From Deltaproteobacteria bacterium (GTDB lineage: Bacteria; Desulfobacterota; Desulfobacteria; Desulfobacterales; ETH-SRB1), in NCBI GenBank assembly GCA_030262795.1, contig JAJSZO010000101.1, positions 1 through 9,133 on the forward strand: a DNA stretch of 9,133 nt, in the 5' to 3' direction. The position numbers were made by a program, and so were the translations under genes. The notes beneath the pieces are model-generated. The model did not search any database. It saw only the letters and a program-made list of their open reading frames with translations, and was not told where the DNA came from. This document shows, one piece after another, positions 6,549 to 9,133 of the stretch. Position 1 is the stretch's first letter. Every line of letters starts with the position of its first letter.

Positions 6549-7880
6549 CTATTCTCCTTTATTCTCAGTCTGTTTTGATTCCAATTCAGCCTCAATAATT
6601 TCCTGGCTGCTGTTTTCAATAATAAGATTTAAAGCTTTTTTTTCAAGTAGCGAACTTGTTAAAAATTCAATGTTGTTTTCTTTCTGCGTGTAAAAATTCT
6701 TTATTTCTTCAACAGGCTTCTTAAAGGCTTTGGCCATATCCTTGTATGCCTTTTCCATCTCTTCATCTGAAATGGTCAGTTTTTCCTGCGCAACAATTTT
6801 TTTCAGGACCAGGTGACGTTTTACCTGTTTTTCTGCCATATTCCGATATTTTTCTTTAAGACCTTCCTTTGTCAGACCGCGGCCTTCCAATGTTAGACCC
6901 TGCTGTGCAAAAGCCGTTTCGGTTTCTTTAATTATACCTTCAAGTTCAAAATTAATCAAAGAATCGGGAACCTCAAAGTCTGTTTTTTCCAACAATGCAA
7001 TGTGAACCTGCTCTTGTACTTCCTGATCAGATCTTTTGTTATAACCTTCTAACAAGTTGTTACTTATTGCTTCCTTCAACTGCTTCAATGTTTCAAATTC
7101 GCCAAGCTCCTTTGCAAACTCATCATTAATTGCAGGGAGTACAACTTCCCTTATTGCATTTAGTTTTACATTAAATGTTATTTCAAGATCAGTAAGTTTA
7201 TTATTAAAATAGTCTTCAGGGAAATGCACCTTAATTTCCCTGGTGTCACCGGTACTCATGCCAATCAATTGTTCATCAAACTCTTTTAAAATAGGACCGT
7301 CGCCTATTTTTAATGTAAAATTTTCTGTTTTCTGTGTTTCGGTAAATGGTTTGCCGTCTTTAAATCCTTCATAATCTATAAGAACAAAATCTCCCTCCTG
7401 CGCCGGACGATTTTCTTCGAGAGTTTTTTGTTGAGCCAGATTTTTTTGAAACATTTTAAGCTGTGCATTCATCTCTTCATCACTAACCTTATATATATTT
7501 CTCTTAAGAATGAACCCCTTGAAATCAATATCTTCAATTTCAGGTTCTATCTCAACAGTCGCATCAAATTTATATGGTCCCTTTCCATCTATGACAGAAG
7601 GCGCAAGCTCAGGTCTTCCAATAATATTCAGCTTTGTTTCTTTGATGGCATCTATAAGGGACTCCTGAATTAATTTTGAAGAAATATCGGCATTAACATC
7701 TTTCTTGTATAAATTTTCCAAAACCGACCGTGGAGTTTTTCCCGGACGGAAACCCTTTACCTTGGCATTTTTTTTCAAGTCCTTATAAGCCTTGTCCAGT
7801 TCGCTGACGACAACCTTTTCCGGAATTTCAATATGTAGCACCTTCTTAACTGTATTAATATTTTCAACAGTAACTTGCAT
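6549..7880 (-). CDS. tig: Trigger factor, ribosome-associated chaperone and prolyl isomerase
   Basis: Binds ribosomal protein L23 at the tunnel exit and shields nascent chains. The product has 443 residues (E. coli 432). The N-terminal ribosome-binding domain opens MQVTVENINTVKK and contains the docking signature GFRPGKTP at 43-50. A FKBP-type PPIase domain covers roughly 160-245 (EGDFVLIDYEGFKDGKPF), followed by the helical C-terminal chaperone arms and an acidic tail. The start is ATG 7880, with an AAGGA site (7890-7886) 5 nt upstream. An in-frame GTG 15 nt earlier would overlap that site and is rejected. It is the first protein gene of the tig-clpP-clpX-lon block and starts 79 nt after the 3' end of tRNA-Leu, with no terminator between. 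Confidence 0.97.
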   Translation of the reverse strand: MQVTVENINTVKKVLHIEIPEKVVVSELDKAYKDLKKNAKVKGFRPGKTPRSVLENLYKKDVNADISSKLIQESLIDAIKETKLNIIGRPELAPSVIDGKGPYKFDATVEIEPEIEDIDFKGFILKRNIYKVSDEEMNAQLKMFQKNLAQQKTLEENRPAQEGDFVLIDYEGFKDGKPFTETQKTENFTLKIGDGPILKEFDEQLIGMSTGDTREIKVHFPEDYFNNKLTDLEITFNVKLNAIREVVLPAINDEFAKELGEFETLKQLKEAISNNLLEGYNKRSDQEVQEQVHIALLEKTDFEVPDSLINFELEGIIKETETAFAQQGLTLEGRGLTKEGLKEKYRNMAEKQVKRHLVLKKIVAQEKLTISDEEMEKAYKDMAKAFKKPVEEIKNFYTQKENNIEFLTSSLLEKKALNLIIENSSQEIIEAELESKQTENKGE

Positions 7881-7910
7881 AAGCTTCCTTTTCACTTATT
7901 AAAAAGTTTT

Positions 7911-7937
7911 TCTCTGAATTCTCTGAGTTCTCTGTGA
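7911..7937. repeat. Three imperfect 9-bp tandem repeats between tRNA-Leu and tig
   Basis: The plus strand reads TCTCTGAAT, TCTCTGAGT, TCTCTGTGA in succession, sharing the TCTCTG core. The last unit together with the following bases also forms a short TCTCT-GTG-AGAGA hairpin (7929-7941). There is no T tract on the minus strand to make it a terminator. It lies in the tig leader. Function unknown. Confidence 0.65.
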
Positions 7938-7959
7938 GAGATCATTGCCGCTTTGTTCT

Positions 7960-8046
7960 TGGTGCGAAAGGGGAGATTCGAACTCCCACTCTGTTACCAG
8001 AGCTGGATCCTAAGTCCAGTGCGTCTACCAATTCCGCCACTCTCGC
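7960..8046 (-). tRNA. tRNA-Leu (anticodon UAG)
   Basis: The minus strand gives an 87-nt class II tRNA. The acceptor GCGAGAG pairs with CTTTCGC, the anticodon arm CTGGA-CTTAGGA-TCCAG has TAG at the centre, and there is a long variable arm built on CTCTG/CAGAG. The T arm is GGGAG-TTCGAAT-CTCCC, the discriminator is A73 and the CCA is encoded. Long variable arm, anticodon and A73 agree on leucine (CUA and wobble codons). It stands directly upstream of tig, a placement seen in several proteobacterial lineages. Confidence 0.97.
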
Positions 8047-8065
8047 ATATTTTTTTATATTTGAC

Positions 8066-8095
8066 ATTATACCCAATAATATTAAATAGTGCCTG
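8066..8095 (-). promoter_or_regulatory. Promoter for tRNA-Leu and perhaps the tig operon
   Basis: On the minus strand a perfect TATAAT (8071-8066) lies 19 nt before the mature tRNA 5' end, so initiation would fall near 8059. With an 18-nt spacer the -35 would be CAGGCA (8095-8090), a half match to TTGACA. That -35 lies inside the left arm of the inverted repeat at 8087-8157. Since no terminator separates tRNA-Leu from tig, this promoter may also drive the proteostasis genes. Confidence 0.6.
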
Positions 8096-8157
8096 AACGA
8101 AAAAAATGGAACGAAAAAAATGGAACGAAAAAATTTCTAGTCTTCGTTCGGGCACTA
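8087..8157. repeat. Inverted-repeat element with internal 14-bp direct repeats
   Basis: The arms TAGTGCCTGAACGAA (8087-8101) and TTCGTTCGGGCACTA (8143-8157) are reverse complements except at one position (8094/8150, a T-G pair). Between and overlapping the left arm are direct repeats of GAACGAAAAAAATG: 8095-8108, 8109-8122 and a shortened copy at 8123-8134. Each direct repeat carries GAACGAA, so the right arm could pair with any of three partners. Outside the arms, AATATTA occurs at 8078-8084 and 8158-8164. It contains no open frame. It resembles a small dispersed repeat or MITE-like element, but this single copy cannot prove mobility. Confidence 0.7.
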
Positions 8158-8222
8158 AATATTAGCTGAAAAAGGTAATATTAAACAATATCTGTGTCAA
8201 GTAAAAATGGAAAATAGCTTTT

Positions 8223-8978
8223 ATGTTGATATATTGCAACATATTTTCAAACTATCCTTATATTATCGTATTAATATCGTCAGTCGTACTCATTATGGCC
8301 GGCACGACAGATGTAATAGCAAAAAAGACAAGTTATGATAACAAAAAAATTATTGTATTAGATCCCGGCCATGGAGGGCGTGATAAAGGCGCTCAGGGTA
8401 TGAATGGGATTTATGAAAAAACAGTAAGTTTAAAACTCGCCCATATTATTGAAAAAGAACTTGAAGATCAATACAATGTATTTCTCACGAGAACAGATGA
8501 CTACCAGCTTGATATCCCCGGCAGAATTGATGCGGCCAACCATCTAAAAGCAGACCTTTTTATCAGCATACACTCCGGCGGAAGCTTTTTACATAAAGCG
8601 AGCGGCATATACATCTATTACTATAATAAAATATCAGGACCGACAACTATTTCAGGAAACGTGACATTAAAAACAATTAAAAACAATAACATTCGGCTCC
8701 AATGGCATAATATCCAAAACAGACACAAAATAAAAAGTCATATTCTATCCGAATCGGTGAAAAGTCGCATTAATGAACATATAGGATTTGCAAAATGCGA
8801 GGTCCAAAGCGCACCGGTTCTGGTGCTATCCGGTGCGGATATGCCGGCAATATTTATAGAAACCGGTTACCTGAGCAACCCTGCTGAAGAAAAAGAGCTA
8901 AATGACACAAAAGTTTTATTTGATTTTGCTAAAGGTATAAGCAAAGGAATAGAAGATTTTTTCAAAACAAATAACTAA
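8223..8978 (+). CDS. Exported N-acetylmuramoyl-L-alanine amidase (Amidase_3 family)
   Basis: Predicted zinc enzyme that cuts the amide bond between N-acetylmuramic acid and the stem peptide, acting on peptidoglycan in the periplasm. Of 251 residues, about 12-27 form a hydrophobic signal peptide or anchor (YPYIIVLISSVVLIMAG). The catalytic domain starts at IIVLDPGHGG. Zinc ligands are H50 (DPGHGG), E65 (GIYEKTVSLKLA) and H117 (SIHSGG); the catalytic glutamate is E213 in IFIETGYLSNP. LTRTDD at 88-93 is also typical. Where AmiC-like enzymes usually have SIHANA, this one has SIHSGGSF, followed by a less familiar middle region (about 125-180). ATG 8223 has only a weak GGA 11 nt upstream; ATG 8295 would remove the signal segment. 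It is divergent from tRNA-Leu and 51 nt before tRNA-Pro. Confidence 0.9.
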   Translation: MLIYCNIFSNYPYIIVLISSVVLIMAGTTDVIAKKTSYDNKKIIVLDPGHGGRDKGAQGMNGIYEKTVSLKLAHIIEKELEDQYNVFLTRTDDYQLDIPGRIDAANHLKADLFISIHSGGSFLHKASGIYIYYYNKISGPTTISGNVTLKTIKNNNIRLQWHNIQNRHKIKSHILSESVKSRINEHIGFAKCEVQSAPVLVLSGADMPAIFIETGYLSNPAEEKELNDTKVLFDFAKGISKGIEDFFKTNN

Positions 8979-8988
8979 TTTTTTATGC

Positions 8989-9017
8989 TTGCACGAACAA
9001 AAAAAGCGTGATACTTA
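8989..9017 (+). promoter_or_regulatory. Possible promoter for tRNA-Pro
   Basis: TTGCAC (8989-8994) is followed after 17 nt by TACTTA (9012-9017), which is preceded by a TG in the extended -10 position. Initiation would fall about 6-7 nt before the tRNA 5' end, a normal distance. Both hexamers match poorly, so this rests mostly on spacing and position. No terminator separates the amidase from the tRNA, so read-through is possible. Confidence 0.3.
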
Positions 9018-9029
9018 AATTGATCAAAT

Positions 9030-9107
<78 letters not shown>

Positions 9108-9133
9108 TTAAATTAAAATACCAAAATTAATAA

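Noticed and set aside
2212..7895. Novel defence or mobile system within the protease block
   Set aside because: All four proteins carry the complete diagnostic motifs of Tig, ClpP, ClpX and Lon in the order usual for this lineage, with no foreign gene, frameshift or compositional break.
8061..8089. Plus-strand TTGACA at 8061 as an amidase promoter
   Set aside because: At 17-nt spacing the -10 would be AAATAG, a poor match, and the start would be over 130 nt from the gene. The hexamer overlaps the better-supported minus-strand TATAAT.
8087..8157. CRISPR array or rho-independent terminator reading of the repeat
   Set aside because: The direct repeats are adjacent 14-mers without spacers, so it is not a CRISPR. 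Neither strand has a G-C rich stem followed directly by a clean T tract, so it is not a classical terminator.
8979..9029. Terminator after the amidase
   Set aside because: The only complementarity is a 4-bp CACG/CGTG pair with no following T tract, so it does not qualify.

Overview
This window is a housekeeping stretch of an AT-rich bacterial chromosome. The synteny (tRNA-Leu, tig, clpP, clpX, lon) and the style of the proteins suggest a Gram-negative bacterium of the Desulfobacterota (former Deltaproteobacteria), possibly a Desulfobacterales-like sulfate reducer. That placement is inferred from gene order and protein motifs, not from a search. All four tRNA genes encode their 3' CCA.

Most genes lie on the minus strand, so transcription runs from about 8060 down to 1. 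It starts at a near-consensus promoter before tRNA-Leu(UAG). The proteostasis block follows: trigger factor (tig), ClpP peptidase, ClpX unfoldase and Lon protease. tig/clpP/clpX are packed with gaps of 1-2 nt, and each downstream ribosome binding site lies inside the end of the preceding gene. Lon follows after 32 nt. Together these genes cover co-translational folding (trigger factor) and ATP-dependent degradation (ClpXP, Lon). Beyond lon comes a small tRNA unit, Val(UAC) then Asp(GUC), closed by a strong intrinsic terminator at 1874-1911. A second minus-strand group follows: pyrE (orotate phosphoribosyltransferase), rsmD (16S rRNA m2G966 methyltransferase) and coaD (phosphopantetheine adenylyltransferase). 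The first 13 codons of an unidentified gene run off the left edge.

On the plus strand at the right end is an exported N-acetylmuramoyl-L-alanine amidase (Amidase_3 type), then tRNA-Pro(UGG). The divergent region between tRNA-Leu and the amidase (8047-8222) holds the most unusual structure in the window: an imperfect 15-bp inverted repeat enclosing three copies of a 14-bp A-rich direct repeat. It may be a small dispersed repeat or MITE-like element.

I found no CRISPR array, transposase, phage gene, toxin-antitoxin pair or defence system. No intergenic stretch exceeds 300 bases. Apart from the 8.1-kb repeat, two short tandem repeats between genes and a few unusual tRNA or start-codon details, the window looks ordinary.
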